In this document: positions 1-11,494 of the stretch, one piece after another
Numbering within the stretch: position 1 is the first letter of the stretch
Layout: each line of letters begins with the position of its first letter
From: Diadophis punctatus similis
Lineage: Eukaryota > Chordata > Lepidosauria > Squamata > Dipsadidae
NCBI GenBank assembly: GCA_023053685.1
Contig: JALIGW010000021.1
Span: forward strand, 14,029,092-14,093,091
DNA length: 64,000 bases
Direction: 5' to 3'
Notes under the pieces: model-generated
Database searches by the model: none
Told to the model about the DNA's origin: nothing
The model's input: the letters and a program-made list of their open reading frames with translations, nothing else
Position numbers and translations under genes: made by a program

Positions 1-270
<270 letters not shown>

Positions 271-1086
271 TGATTTATGGTATATGTATGGATGTTTATA
301 TGGATATGGTGGAAAAAATAAAAAAAAAGTACTAAAGAAATAAATTTTGGCTTCAGCCCCAGGGACCATGGGAGGAGGGGGAGCGGGGAGGAAATTAAGG
401 GGACGAAGATGTTAGTTTTTCTTCCCCTTCCTCCGATTGTCCTTTCCACCCAGAGACTCCGGACTCTACAAGGACTCTACGAGGAATCTCCCCTTCGCCA
501 TCTCCAAAGCTGCCTTTGAGTTTGGTCTCTTTTCTGCTCAACACGTCCGGAGTTCAAAGGCTGAATCTGGCACAAGAACGTTGGCCTTCTGCACAGCTGT
601 GTCCGAGCAGCCAGCCTGAAACCCGCCATCCAGACCTTGAAACGTGCAGTTTCTAAACCACAATGTTCCTAGAGGTTCGTTGCAAGAATAGAAACAAACA
701 ATTGAAGCCTTCTCGTTTTATTGACGGGGGCGGGAAGGGAGGGGGGAGAACTCTCTTAACTATTTCAGCAGCTTTCGCTGGAACATTTTGAGTGGGCTGT
801 TTCGCCCCAGCTCGAAACGAGATAGATTTATCATTTATTTCTATTTTATTTATTTGTATTTCGCCTTTAATTTTTTTTAAAATAACTCAAGATGATGAAT
901 GCAACTCAACACCTCCTAACTTTCCTACAACAACAACAACAACAACAACAACAACACACAACTCCAGAGATTGAGACCCCCTTATAATGTAAGAAGTATT
1001 GAAAATATACCATCCAAATTGATCCAATATTCTTTGTTCGTGGGAAGCTGAACCCTGCAGAGGGAGGCAGGAGAAAGTTCTAACTA
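271..1086. other. No gene recognised
   Basis: Short ORFs only. A (CAA)n run lies at about 929-955. No repeat family or coding signal is recognised in the rest. Confidence 0.6.
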
Positions 1087-1571
1087 CCATATTTTTCGGA
1101 GTATAAGACGCACCTTTTTCCTCCCTAAAAGTGGCTGAAAATTTGGGTGCGTCTTATACTCTGAATGTAGCTTTTTTTCCAGCCCTAACTAGGTGCTAAC
1201 AGATCTTCCCAGCTCTTACCTTGCAGGCTTTTTCATTGTTACTCTCTCCAAAGAATGTTTTTCCAGCCCTAAGTCTTTGCAGAACTTTTTTTCATTGCTC
1301 TACTTGCTCCGAATAAGTTTTTTTCTAGCCCTAACCAGGTGCTAACTATCTTCCCAGCTCTTACTGGCTTGCAGGCTCTTTCATTGTTACTCTCTCAGAA
1401 GAAGGTTTTTTTAAGTCCTAACCAGGGGATAAAATAATGTGCTGAAGCTGACCAGACTAAGGATGCTAGCCAGATGAATACCTGGTAGGCAGATTGTTTT
1501 CCCCTATTTTCCTCCCCAAAAACTAAGGTGCGTCTTATACTCCGGTGCGTCTTATACTCCAAAAAATATGG
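1087..1571. mobile_element. MITE with long terminal inverted repeats (family not named)
   Basis: Starts CCATATTTTTCGGAGTATAA and ends with the complementary TTATACTCCAAAAAATATGG, flanked by TA on both sides (1085-1086 and 1572-1573). The motif GTGCGTCTTATACT recurs internally in both orientations. A TA target duplication would suit a Tc1/mariner-type element, but TA is itself palindromic, so the assignment is weak. Confidence 0.65.
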
Positions 1572-1573
1572 TA

Positions 1574-2189
1574 GTTTAAGAAATTGTAAACTTCATTTTT
1601 TAAAAAACGTGAGATCGAAAACTGATTACTCTTTCCCTCTTACGTTAATTTGAAGGTCCACCATCATGTAAACCTTGGTTTCTGTTGAAGATCTGGGCTG
1701 GTACCATCCAAGTTTACTATTTTTAGATTTAAGACACAAGAATGCAAGGTACCCAGTGATTTTGCAGCGAAAGGATAGAAAATGATAGCCCTATCGTTCT
1801 AATTCGAATTCTTTTGTAAGTTATTTTCCTCTGGGAAGCTTGTAATTTTCTCCTGCAGCTTCCTCGGTGGATAATTCTTAATCAACTTAAAATGGATGAT
1901 CAGAGAGGCATTTGGTGCTTAGCGCTTTAATTGCTTTTTAGTAGCCTGTTTCGCAGCTGTTTGAGACACAACCTATCTTTTAGAACCCAACTAGACATTT
2001 TGTCTAGATTAGATTGTTATTATCTCACGTTTGATGTTCATGGTAGGCACCACGGTCGATAATTCGTCTTTTACCTTTCCCAGAGGTTGTAATGCAATCA
2101 AAATGACTTCATTATCCTTTCATTTGCTCACCAAAATCCATTGCAGATATTTGCAGCCATGAAAGGCATGGAAGCAAAAACCTGGCCTA
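1574..2189. other. No feature recognised
   Basis: AT-rich unique-looking sequence without ORFs over 60 codons or a known repeat. Confidence 0.55.
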
Positions 2190-2455
2190 TAAAACAAGGA
2201 CATTTTTTTTTGTCAGGCTTTCAGGTAAAATTCCTCAAATTGCAACTGAATCCATGGACAAGGAGCCGAAGGTGCTTGAACTGAAGAAGGTTCTTGGATG
2301 AGAAGCGAAACCTCTTGAAGGAAAAAACCAAGAAAGTCCAGTTGCCTCTTGAAAAAAGCAGCTTTGGGACAACCATGACCTGGATGACTGACAATCTCTA
2401 CAGACATTAAACAAGGACATTTTTTTGAGGCTTTGAGGTAAAATTCCTCAAATCA
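2190..2455 (+). mobile_element. Repeat of hammerhead-like family 2 flanked by a direct repeat
   Basis: A segment of about 160 bp (2244-2406) lies between two copies of a diverged direct repeat of about 50 bp (2190-2243 and 2407-2455, core GGTAAAATTCCTCAAAT). The insert carries the ribozyme-like core at 2273-2320 and the block GAAAGTCCAGTTGCCTCTTG. That block is shared with copies at 13621-13815 and 33105-33300. Confidence 0.6.
2273..2320 (+). ncRNA. Hammerhead-like motif, family 2, copy a
   Basis: Reads CTGAAGA, one extra A, hairpin GGTTCT/TGGATG/AGAAGC, then GAAACCTC. The outer arms GCTTGAA and TTGAAGG pair with one mismatch. CUGANGA and GAAA are the conserved hammerhead core; position 7 is free in known ribozymes. 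Activity is not shown. Confidence 0.45.
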
Positions 2456-2978
2456 CACCAAGATGTGGGAGGATGTGCACAGCTGCTAGAAAATCTCATA
2501 GATGTTTTAGAGAAATTATCAGTTTATTTATTTCCTCAAATATGCCTGCATTCTCTTTTTGGATCAATGAGCTAAGATGGAAGGATTTAGCTGTCCTTGG
2601 CTGAGGGGAATCATATTTGGTTCGTATTTATTGACAAGAAGTCCTGGGCTATAGTCTAGTTTAAGAAGTTGAACATTTTTCCAGATGAAAGCAATAGCAA
2701 ATTCTCAGAGGCGGCTTTTGTAACCCACAGGTAACAGTACCTGTCATATAAGCTACATCTTCTGCATTGAATTATTGATCAGCATACACAAATATCATCG
2801 CTTGTAATGTAGAAGACATAGGAGAGTTGAATGAAAAGTAATATTTCTGCACCCATAACTTTAGTTTAAATACAGGTATAGAGGTGGCAGCTTCAAAGAT
2901 ATTCATGTGAATAATTCCAAGTGTATCCTCCAAAACTAACCCCTAACAATACCTTGTTTTTCATTTTCATTTTTATTT
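2456..2978. other. No feature recognised
   Basis: AT-rich, no repeat or coding signal identified. Confidence 0.5.
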
Positions 2979-3060
2979 ATTTTATTTAGGATTCTTATAT
3001 GTCGCCCTACTCCCTAGGGACTCAGGGCGGCGTATTTTGACTAACATTGAGCCCAAAGTT
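2979..3060 (-). mobile_element. LINE/SINE 3'-tail fragment ('gccgccc' family)
   Basis: An AAAT-type tail (seen as TTTATTTATTTT) followed by the inverted GCCGCC block found also at 4574-4676, 11695-11761 and 32041-32210. At 11695 the same piece has a target duplication, so it is a retrotransposed 3' end. Confidence 0.55.
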
Positions 3061-3074
3061 TCTGTGGCTAAGCA

Positions 3075-3415
3075 AGTACATTTGTTACATTTTGCCCCAT
3101 TTTACGACCTTTCTGGCCACCGTTGTTAAGTGAATCACTGCAGTTGTTAAGTGAGTAACCCGGTTGTTAAGCGAATCTGGCTTCCCCCATTGACTTGGCT
3201 TGTCAGAAGGTCGCCAAAGGGGATCACGTGACCCTGGGACACTGCAACCGTCATAAGTACATGCCAGTTGCCAAGCCTCTGAATGTTGATCATGTGACTG
3301 CTTAACGGTCGTTAAGCGTGAAAAACGGTTGTAAGTCACTTTTTTCAGTGCTGTTGTAACTTCGAAGAGTAACTAAGTGAAGGGTTGTAAGTCTGAGGAC
3401 TGCCTGTACTGGTTG
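3075..3415 (+). mobile_element. 'gttaagtgaa' MITE copy
   Basis: One of about twelve copies of a family that opens near GTAGTCCTCGACTTACGACC and closes with the inverse. The body contains GTTAAGTGAATCACTGCAG, TTGACTTTGCTTGTCAGAAGG and ACACTGCAACCGTCATAA. This copy lacks its left terminus. Confidence 0.75.
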
Positions 3416-4559
3416 CAGTCTTCCATTTCACAAATGAGAGCAGCCCAACCGTTTCTCACGGAAACGTCCCAAACTGGGTGGAAAAATAGACCCTAAGCAA
3501 GATGTCAGATCTTCCAGTGTCAGCATTACCATCTGCGGGAGTTTTTAGAACCCCGGAGGCATTGCTTTTCATTCAATTCTTGTATGTTCATCTTGGACTC
3601 TGTACAACTCCTTCAGTATTCAGGGTTTTTTTTGATTAATAAACAAAAGGAACAATCAGCTCTTGGTAAATTAAATAAATGAACCATCTGTTTGAATTCC
3701 TACAACCGCTCATCAAAGTACAGCTAGACAAAACTGCTTTTATTGTTAGTAAGATTTTCATCGGATGATGTTCCTGAAAAAAAAGTTACTAACCACTATA
3801 AATTGAGGCAATTAACTCATGCAAAAAAAACACCAAGCCCTGCACACCAAAACGTTACTGTGACAGGTAGAAGAAAAGTGTTATCAGGGAATTAAAAAAT
3901 ATATCCTGGAAAAAAATGTATTTAATAAGGGGGGTATTATTTGGAAGAGACGAGGAACTCTTAACGCTTTAACGAAAATGTAACAGCCAAGTAAAAGCAA
4001 ATAATGTCCAACACATCCGTTATTTATTAATGAATAATCAAGAATCTATCAAATCTTGACGTCCTGGTTGCCAAAAAGTTCTAGATTCCATTGTTTGGCA
4101 ACGAAGTCAACCATCTTTGCTTCTAAATGGCTAAGTTGAGATTGCTAAATCTCACAAATTTGCTCTGGTTTTGGCGATTCCTTACTGCCAAAAAAACCAT
4201 AAGCACACTTTAATATTTGATTACATTCCAGCCCAACGCAACTTTTACAGTCAACTTAAAAGTTTCTCTCTCAAAATTTTCCAAATGAACTGTTTTACAT
4301 TCTGATTCCAGTGTGCTCATTTCAGAGGGTTTACTTGATTTGGGATAAGATAATTCTAACCATTCATGACAGACGTTAAAGAGAAACGTATTGAAGGCAA
4401 TGGGTTTACGGAGAATGCGGCATTGCTAAAGTACGGGTGGACATCTTCCATTTGCCTGGTCCACAGCTTTAAAAGGAACAGCGAGCAGAAGGAAATTTGG
4501 ATTTTTCTGGTAGATCTCCAAGGGCTTCACAATGCTTTCAGATGCTTACGTTCTTAACA
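3416..4559. other. No gene recognised
   Basis: AT-rich DNA with short random ORFs; no repeat family recognised. Confidence 0.5.
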
Positions 4560-4573
4560 ATAAAAAGAGCAAA

Positions 4574-4633
4574 AGGACTTTATATGCCGCCCTGAGTCCT
4601 TCAGGAGTTGGGCGGCATATAAGAACACCATAA

Positions 4634-4672
<39 letters not shown>

Positions 4673-4676
4673 ATAT
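4574..4676 (+). mobile_element. LINE/SINE 3' tail with (AAAT)n
   Basis: A hairpin-like GCCGCCCTGAGTCC / GGGCGGCATATAA block ending in (AAAT)n at 4634-4676. Same family as 11695-11761. Confidence 0.65.
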
Positions 4677-4742
4677 CTATAGTATATTAGTTGCTGAAAT
4701 TAAGAAAATCAGGAAAGAAGAAGAAAAGAAATATAAAGCTTC

Positions 4743-5034
4743 TTGTCAATGCTTCTTCTTCCTCCTCTTCCTCTTCCTCCTCTTTCCTCCTTCCTCTCCT
4801 CCTCCCTCTTCTTCTCCTTCTCCTTCTTCTCCTTCTCCTTCTCCTTCTCCTTCTCCTTCTCCTTCTCCTTCTCCTTCTCCTTCTCCTTCTCCTTCTCCTT
4901 CTCCTTCTCCTTCTCCTTCTCCTTCTCCTTCTCCTTCTCCTTCTCCTTCTTCTTCTTCTTCTTCTTCTTCTTCTTCTTCTTCCTCCTCCTCCTCCTCCTC
5001 CTCCTCCTCCTCCTCCTCCTCTTCCTCCTCCTCC
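4743..5034. repeat. Pyrimidine tract: (TTCTCC)n, (TTC)n, (TCC)n
   Basis: About 290 bp of almost pure pyrimidine on the plus strand, in three successive blocks. The central (TTCTCC)n hexamer run spans about 4815-4947. It yields long spurious ORFs on both strands. Confidence 0.97.
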
Positions 5035-5037
5035 ATT

Positions 5038-5661
5038 ACAGATAAAATTATATTTTGCCCCCTCTCTCTAAAAGAGGGGTACATCGTACATAGTACATCG
5101 TAATTTTCTTCTTAGGCTACCCTTTCTAATCTTCAAACCCTTAAATCACAAGTTTAGTTCTATCTTTTTTTATTTCCAGCAAAATGCTAATAAGGGATCC
5201 TAAAAAGCTAATCTTGAGTTTGTGATTACAGTCTGTTAATCTTTTAAAAGAAGGATTATAATCAATGCACTTATTCTGGGGTTTCTGCAGCATCAGTGTG
5301 TTTTTCCTTTGCTTCCAGTGTTTCATAATTTTCTTTAAAATAAAATGAATTGGTAGGGCTTCCACAAACTCAGAGTGGGTGTTTGGATTAGATTCATACA
5401 TTACAGCTATCAAAAGTGACCATTGCTAAGGACAGATTAAGATAACCCTGTTGTGCAATGAGGTTAGTTCAATAAAACATAGCTAATAGAACCGTGGTTT
5501 TACTCAAATTGTTTGTGTAAAAATGCTGATAATTCTATATTGCTGGAAGAAATTATATAATTGCTTTAACTGATTAGCTGCAGTTACCTCTATTTTATCT
5601 TGGATCTGATTCCCTAATTTTCAGAGCTTGTATTGCAGATCATTTTAGAAGTGGTACAATC
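5038..5661. other. No feature recognised
   Basis: AT-rich sequence; nothing supportable beyond short ORFs. Confidence 0.5.
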
Positions 5662-5669
5662 ATCTAAAA

Positions 5670-6349
5670 CAGTGGTTCCCAACCTTTCTAATGCCGCGAC
5701 CCCTTAATATAATTCCTCATGTTGTCGTGACCCCCAACCATAAAATTATTTTCGTTGCTACTTCATAACTGTAATTTTGCTACTGTCATGAATCGTAATG
5801 TAAATAATATGCAGGATGTATTTCCATTGTTACAAATTGAACATAATTAAAGCATAGCGATTAATCACAAAAACAATATGTAATTATGCCAGATCAGAAA
5901 TTCTCGGGCCAGTCTTTGCAAGAGCACAAGGAATATCATCTTCCACTGGATCCGACCCAGCTGTCCTCCTTCCTGCCGTCGTGCGCTGTGAAACTTAAGT
6001 GGTTGTTGGCTGGCCGTTCCCTCCCGTGACTCCCTTTCCCTTCGACACCAGCGGGAAGAAACTGCCGCTGTGAGCAGGAGACAGGGGTGGCCACAGATGT
6101 CTTAAGCACCGCCGTGTACTCTCCAGCATGCAATCTTGCGATGCCCCGCCCCTTAGCTCGGCCGCCAGGCATCACAAACGCCTCTCACCGAATGGCACCT
6201 CTCCCGATCAATCGGAGGGCTCGGGCAAGTTGAGCCGATATGGCCAGGCTTGTGGCAATGGGGGGGGGAGCTGAGGATGCCAGGGCGACCCCTGGGAAAT
6301 GGTCATTCGACCCCCAAAGGGGTCCCGACCCCCAGGTTGGGAACCACTG
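5670..6349 (+). mobile_element. SPIN-like non-autonomous hAT element, copy 1
   Basis: 680 bp flanked by a perfect 8-bp duplication ATCTAAAA (5662-5669 and 6350-6357). Termini are CAGTGGTTCCCAACCTT and AGGTTGGGAACCACTG. The first 230 bp (GCCGCGACCCCTTAAT, ACCCCCAACCATAAAATTAT, AATATGCAGGATGTATTT and so on) match what is remembered of SPIN, a hAT family spread horizontally among tetrapods. The right half is different filler shared with the copy at 51619. No transposase frame is present. Confidence 0.8.
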
Positions 6350-6357
6350 ATCTAAAA

Positions 6358-7022
6358 CAATCTGTAATACAAACACGCTTTCCTTTAGCCATGTTTTGTA
6401 TAAATATGTAGGCTAGCACATTATTATTTTTTAAAAAAATGCTTTGGTTAGTACAGAAGGATAAAAGAATTCATTGTGAGGATGTGTACAGTTTAATTAG
6501 GTTTTCAGAATATTGGAAGTAACTATAAAGCTAAAATCTTTGATAGAACCAACAGCACCATTTGATGTGTGTTTCCCTCACTGGTACCTTTTTGGGTAGA
6601 TCTGAAGGCACAAACACAATTGGTTACAACCAAGTTCAACTGGAAACAAACCAAACAATATCCATGAGAAATCGTCTTGAACTTAATAACTTGCAGACAT
6701 CTGGGAAGCCAGACGGGCTAATTTGCAAATTAGTCTGCACTGAAATCCTTAAATTGCTGACACTTTTCTGGCAAGATCCTGGCGAATGATGAAATTGTCC
6801 AGACTTCGCCAAAGTTGTGGTGGAAATTAGCACAGTAAGTTATATTTAAGCCTTTCACAGTCCATCCATCCCTGAGAAGGGGAGCCAAGATTGTTGGCCG
6901 TGTTCGACATCTTGAAAGTGGGCAGTGAACAGGCGGAGGATTGGCAACTGCGGTAAACTTAAAACTGACTTTACTGATTCTACTGCAAAGAGATTCTTTC
7001 TTCCCTGGTACTTATCTGGATT
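6358..7022. other. No feature recognised
   Basis: Mixed unique-looking sequence with short ORFs only. Confidence 0.5.
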
Positions 7023-7030
7023 GCATAGGG

Positions 7031-7436
7031 CAGTGATGGCGAACCTTTTTTCCCTTGGGTGCCAAAAATGAGTGCATGCACGCTATCATGCACTTGCGAG
7101 TGCCCACACCCATAATTCAATGCCTGGGGAGGGTGAAAACGGCCTCCCCCACCCCTGCAGAGGCCCTCTGGAGGCCAGAATTGGCCCATTTCGGTAGGCC
7201 CGTTTTTTGCCTCCCCAGGCTCCAGAGGCTTCCCTGGAGCCTGGGGAGGATGAAAACGCCCCCCGGAGGCCCTCCGGAAATCTAAAATGCCCTCACAGAG
7301 CCTCTGCGCCAGCCGAAAATCAGCTGGCCAGCACGCAGATGCGCGCTGGATCTGAGCTAGGACAACGGCTCGCATGCCGGCAGATATGGCTCCACGTGCC
7401 ACCTATGGCACGCGTGCCATAGGTTCGCCATCACTG
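7031..7436 (+). mobile_element. hAT MITE, 'cagtgatggcgaacc' family, copy 1
   Basis: 406 bp with termini CAGTGATGGCGAACC and GGTTCGCCATCACTG and a perfect 8-bp duplication GCATAGGG (7023-7030, 7437-7444). The GC-rich interior holds an inverted CCCAGGCTCCAGAGGCTTCC block. Confidence 0.9.
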
Positions 7437-7444
7437 GCATAGGG

Positions 7445-8118
7445 TGATCTGATTCTGGACTAATTTATATTGATCCTTACTTATACATTTAGACATTATA
7501 TATCTACTGTTTATAATATTTACAATATTTACACTATTTATACTATATTAATACATATTATATATTATATAATTAAATTTACATATTGATATTTAATGAT
7601 ATTTAATGATTCAACACCTGTGATTAATTAATCAATCAATTCTAAGCATTATTATTAACAACCAACAAATAACTATACTTATTAGAATTTTGGAATTGTG
7701 GAACGTTTATTGCTCTTCTTTTTTCCTCCTTCTCCTTCTCCCTTTTCTCTCTTTCTTTATTCCTTTTCTGGGTTTCCTACTTTCTTATATATTGGATATA
7801 AAATAACTTTTACTGTATTAGAAATTTACAGTAATAATCTACAATAGAATCTTATAACTGAAGTTGATATAGATAACTGACAGTAGGAAATTGAATAAGA
7901 AGAATATATTATAAATGGATTGGAAAAATCAATGGTTCTATGGAACAATTTCTTTTTTTAAAAAAAGTATGTCAACTACATCTACAGTAACCAAAACTAT
8001 CAAAAAAGCAACACCTGTGTCGGCTTCACCAGCAGGGCAAAAACTAATTACAGATATGACAACTAGTGAAAAACCTGGATAAACCCAAAGTTTACAAAGT
8101 TTACAAACCTCGTTAAAT
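7445..8118 (+). other. AT-rich region, possibly L1 5' leader
   Basis: Very AT-rich with no ORFs. Its 3' part runs straight into the L1 ORF1 frame and may be the element's 5' UTR; the element's 5' end cannot be placed. Confidence 0.4.
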
Positions 8119-9010
8119 ATGATTCAGGAATTTATGGTTAAGACGCAAGAAACAATTTCAAATAACCATGAAGAAATGAGGGGGAATTTTGGAAAAGAAA
8201 AAGGTGACATAAAGAAATTAGAAAATAGAATGGAGAGAATACAGGAAGCAATTGCTAAAAATGAACAGAAAATAGAAGTAATAGAAGAGAAAACAGAAAA
8301 AACGGAAAAAAGATTAGAGGAAACAGAAGAGAGATTGAAAACGCTAAACAGAGAATTAGAGGGAGCAATATCATATCTGGAATTGGAAAGATCTGCTTAT
8401 TATTTAAGATTCCAGAATGTACAAGAAACAAGAGAGGAAGATTTACCTAAATTAATGCTAGAAATATTGACAGACTCCCTTCAAATAGATAGAGACGAAT
8501 TAAAAAACAATATTGATGAAATTTACAGAGTACAAACAAATTACGCGAGAAGACATAGACTTCCACGCGAGATACACATTAGGTTCACGAAAAGAGCTAT
8601 TAGAGTTGAGATTTATAGAAACACAAGGGGTGAACAGATAAATTTTAAAGGGAAAGAGATCATTGTACTCAAACAAATACCAAAAAGAATAAGAGAGAAA
8701 AGAAGAGAATTTCAATCTTTTACAACAAAATTAATAAGAAATGAAATACCCGTTAGATGGCTGATACCCAAAGGATTGTTGGTAACGTGGCAAGATAAAA
8801 AAAATACAGATAGATATGGTTGAGAAGGCAAATGAGTTTATAGAACAGTATATAGAGAAAGAAGGAGAAAGCAGCACAGATTTGGAACCCCAAAGCCAGG
8901 AAGAACAACAAGTAGAGGATAAAGAATTACTAGAAAGAGAAAATGAGAGGATAAAAAACCAAAGAGAAACAAGAAATAATAGAGTAACAAAGGCAACAAG
9001 TAGGCAGTAG
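8119..9010 (+). pseudogene. L1 retrotransposon ORF1 (frameshifted remnant)
   Basis: 234 residues from 8119 to 8823, then a shifted frame continues to 9010. Residues about 30-95 form a charged coiled coil (repeated EKTEKRLEETEERLK-type heptads). They are followed by an RRM-like and C-terminal domain region containing YLRFQNVQE, RLPREIHIRFTK and PVRWLIPKG, the layout of L1 ORF1 RNA-binding trimer proteins. The frame break near 8815 and the downstream truncation show a dead copy. It is AT-rich with A-rich sense strand, as usual for L1. Confidence 0.85.
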
Positions 9011-9011
9011 A

Positions 9012-9640
9012 ATGGAGGAAGAAGTAAAAATATTTTCATTCAACATAAATGGATTAAACTCCCCAATTAAAAGAAGACAATTATTTGCTAGATTGCAGAA
9101 ACAAAATCTAGATGTCATATGTCTGCAGGAGGTGCATGTGAAAAAGGATGAAAGTAAATTTTTGGAAGTCCTTAAACTAGGAAAGCTCTTTGTGGCTCTA
9201 GCCGAATTTAAAAAAAAGAGGAATAGCAGTGTACATAAAAGATTGGCTTAACCCTATACAAATTTATTCAGATAAGGAAGGCAGAACATTAATAATTGAA
9301 ATCTCAATGAACCAAAAGAAAATATTAAGCACGGTTATTTATGCCCCAAATATCAAACAAAAAGAATATGATAAGAAATTATATAATCAAATTTCAAAAT
9401 TAGAAAGGGATAATATATGTTTAATTGGTGATTTTAACGCGATGGCAGACCTGAAAAATGATTATAAAACAGGAAGTAAAAAAAATTATGAAAGGAGAAC
9501 TTTACCAAAAACTTTTTTTGATTTGGCTAGAGAATTAAGATTGAGAGATGTATGGAGAGAGACACCCACTAAAAAAATCAATACACATACTATTGGAATC
9601 CCCATAATACACAATACACATACTATCTCCCCCCCCGCAC
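9012..9640 (+). pseudogene. L1 retrotransposon ORF2, endonuclease domain remnant
   Basis: Begins MEEEVKIFSFNINGLNSPIK (FNINGLNS motif), with CLQEVH, YAPN and GDFN motifs of an APE-type endonuclease. A frameshift in an A-run near 9205-9235 moves the frame from one ending at 9251 to one opening at 9229. The reverse transcriptase is missing: the element stops about 9630-9640, where hAT sequence begins. Confidence 0.88.
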
Positions 9641-10051
9641 ATGCGCGCACGACCCCCCCTCCCCCATTTTCCAACTTCCAGTGGGCCCGGTAGGCTCATT
9701 TTTCGCCCTTCCCAGGCTCCAGAGGCTTCCCTGCAGCCCGGGAAGGGAGAAAACGACCTCCCCCACCTCCCAGAGGACCTCCAGAGGCTGGAAACGGCCC
9801 GTTTCCCGACTTCCGTTGGGCGCGTTTTTTGCCCTCCCCAGGCTCCAGAGGCTTTCCTGGAGCCTGGGGAGGGCGAAAGCACTCCCCCCCAGAGGCCAAA
9901 AATGCCCTCCCAGAGCTTCCACGTAAGCCGAAAATCAGCTGGCTGGTGCGCACATGCGCACTCGAGCTGAGCTAGGGTAACAGCTTGCGTGCCGGCAGAT
10001 ATGGCTCCGCTTGCCACCTGTGGCACACATGCCATAGGTTCGCCATCACTG
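9641..10051 (+). mobile_element. hAT MITE, 'cagtgatggcgaacc' family, 5'-truncated copy joined to L1
   Basis: Same body as 7031-7436 and intact right terminus (GGTTCGCCATCACTG, ending 10051), but no left terminus. The following 8 bases GGTTAAAC have no partner on the left. The L1/hAT junction therefore reflects a deletion or recombination. Confidence 0.75.
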
Positions 10052-10059
10052 GGTTAAAC

Positions 10060-10617
10060 CTTTTAAACAGTGGACATCCCAAGCTTCATTATGGCTTTGT
10101 CTAAATATAAACACACAATGCTGAATTGTATTGTTTTTGGTGAGATTCAATGGCCGGATTGAATCTATGGCAGAGATCCAGGACTGGAAACCGACAAAAC
10201 TGACTGTGGTCTTGTCCAACCCTGAAACATTCATGTTATCATAGCTACACAATTCATAATTTTATTGATTTGCCGAAGAACGCACCATTTCTATGCAAAG
10301 AGAAGGTTTTGAGGTCTTGAAGTGGCTGGTAGACTTCCAGTTCCAACGCTAAGGTTTTTCTTTTCTTGAATTTTCTTTTAAACCCTGGGTGGGGGGGGGG
10401 AATAACCTGATGTCCCTGCTGCTAATTAAATGTGAGGACTAAATTCTCCTCTTGCTTATCCAGGTGCAGCTCCATCGAAGCAAACGTAAAAAGAGTTTGG
10501 CCGTTCATCTGTGCCAGGGTCTCTTTTGTGCCGCTGAAGAATGCTACGATTCAGCTGTTCCTCGGCGCTATTCATTCGGGGTTTTGACCTGGATTGACCC
10601 AAACCGAATATCCCCCA

Positions 10618-10618
<1 letters not shown>
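10060..10618. other. No feature recognised
   Basis: Unique-looking sequence with a G-run at 10389-10400; no coding or repeat signal. Confidence 0.5.

Positions 10619-10682
<64 letters not shown>
10619..10682. repeat. (TG)n microsatellite
   Basis: About 31 uninterrupted TG units. Confidence 0.97.
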
Positions 10683-10683
<1 letters not shown>

Positions 10684-10859
10684 ATGTGCACACGCCAGGC
10701 GTGAATGTGCCCACTCGGGGGCAGGAGGTGCATGTACAGGAAGCAGGAAACACTGCAGGCTGACAGGTTGTGATTTCGTTCTGCTTCCTTTGGGCCAGAG
10801 TGTTCTCCCAGGTCTCCAACGCTTTGGATGAACCAAAGGCCTTGTCATCATTTGATTCC

Positions 10860-10930
10860 AGGAAGATTTCCTCGGATGTCAGTTTTCGGTTTTCCAGGAT
10901 TTCCTCGGATGTCAGTTTTCGGTTTTCCAG
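10860..10930. repeat. Short tandem duplication
   Basis: A unit of about 33 bp containing TTCCTCGGATGTCAGTTTTC occurs twice in succession. Confidence 0.8.
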
Positions 10931-11136
10931 GCCCTTTTTGCATAGAAGGCAAGATCAAAATCAAGATTCGGGGAAAGGAGACCTTGGCTATAAAATTGCA
11001 TGTGCCTCCTGAAAAAGCAGCAAAAGAGCTTTTGGGATCTCTTGAACTTTTGACACCCACATCTGATAAGGACCAATAAAGGAGAATCTTTGTAGCTCAG
11101 GGTTGGCGTGAGGGGTCCTCTCTGAACTTGTTTGTT

Positions 11137-11189
11137 TTCTTGCAGACTTTTCATGACCCAAACTAGGTAACATCATCAGTGCTAGAAGG
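11137..11189 (-). ncRNA. Hammerhead-like motif, family 1
   Basis: Minus-strand CTGATGA, T, GTTACC hairpin, then GAAAAGTC (C to A in the stem III position). Outer arms TTCTAGCA and TGCAAGAA pair except for one A-A mismatch. Confidence 0.5.
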
Positions 11190-11332
11190 GAGTGGTGTTT
11201 GCGAAGAGGAGGAGGAGGAGGAGGAGGAGGAGGAGGAGGAGGAGGAGCAGGAGGAGGAGGAGGAGGAGGAGGAGGAGGAGGAGGAGGAGGAGAGGACTGT
11301 GGGATCCTAGGTGCTCTCTGAGCTTGCTTGTT

Positions 11333-11384
11333 TTCTTGCAGACGTTTCATGACCCAGCTAGATAACATAATCAGTGCTAGAAGG
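11333..11384 (-). ncRNA. Hammerhead-like motif, family 1 (core mutated)
   Basis: GAAACGTC is intact but CTGATGA has become CTGATTA, which alters conserved G8; expected inactive. Confidence 0.5.
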
Positions 11385-11494
11385 GAGTGGTGTTTGTGAA
11401 GAGGAGGAGGAGGAGGAGGAGGAGGAGGAGGAGGAGGGGGAGGAAGAGGGGGAGAGGACTGTGGGATCCTAGGTGCTCTCTGAGCTTGTTTGTT

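Noticed and set aside
4691..5084. Leu-, Phe/Ser- or Glu/Gly-repeat ORFs
   Set aside because: Same cause: TTCTCC/TTC/TCC tract.
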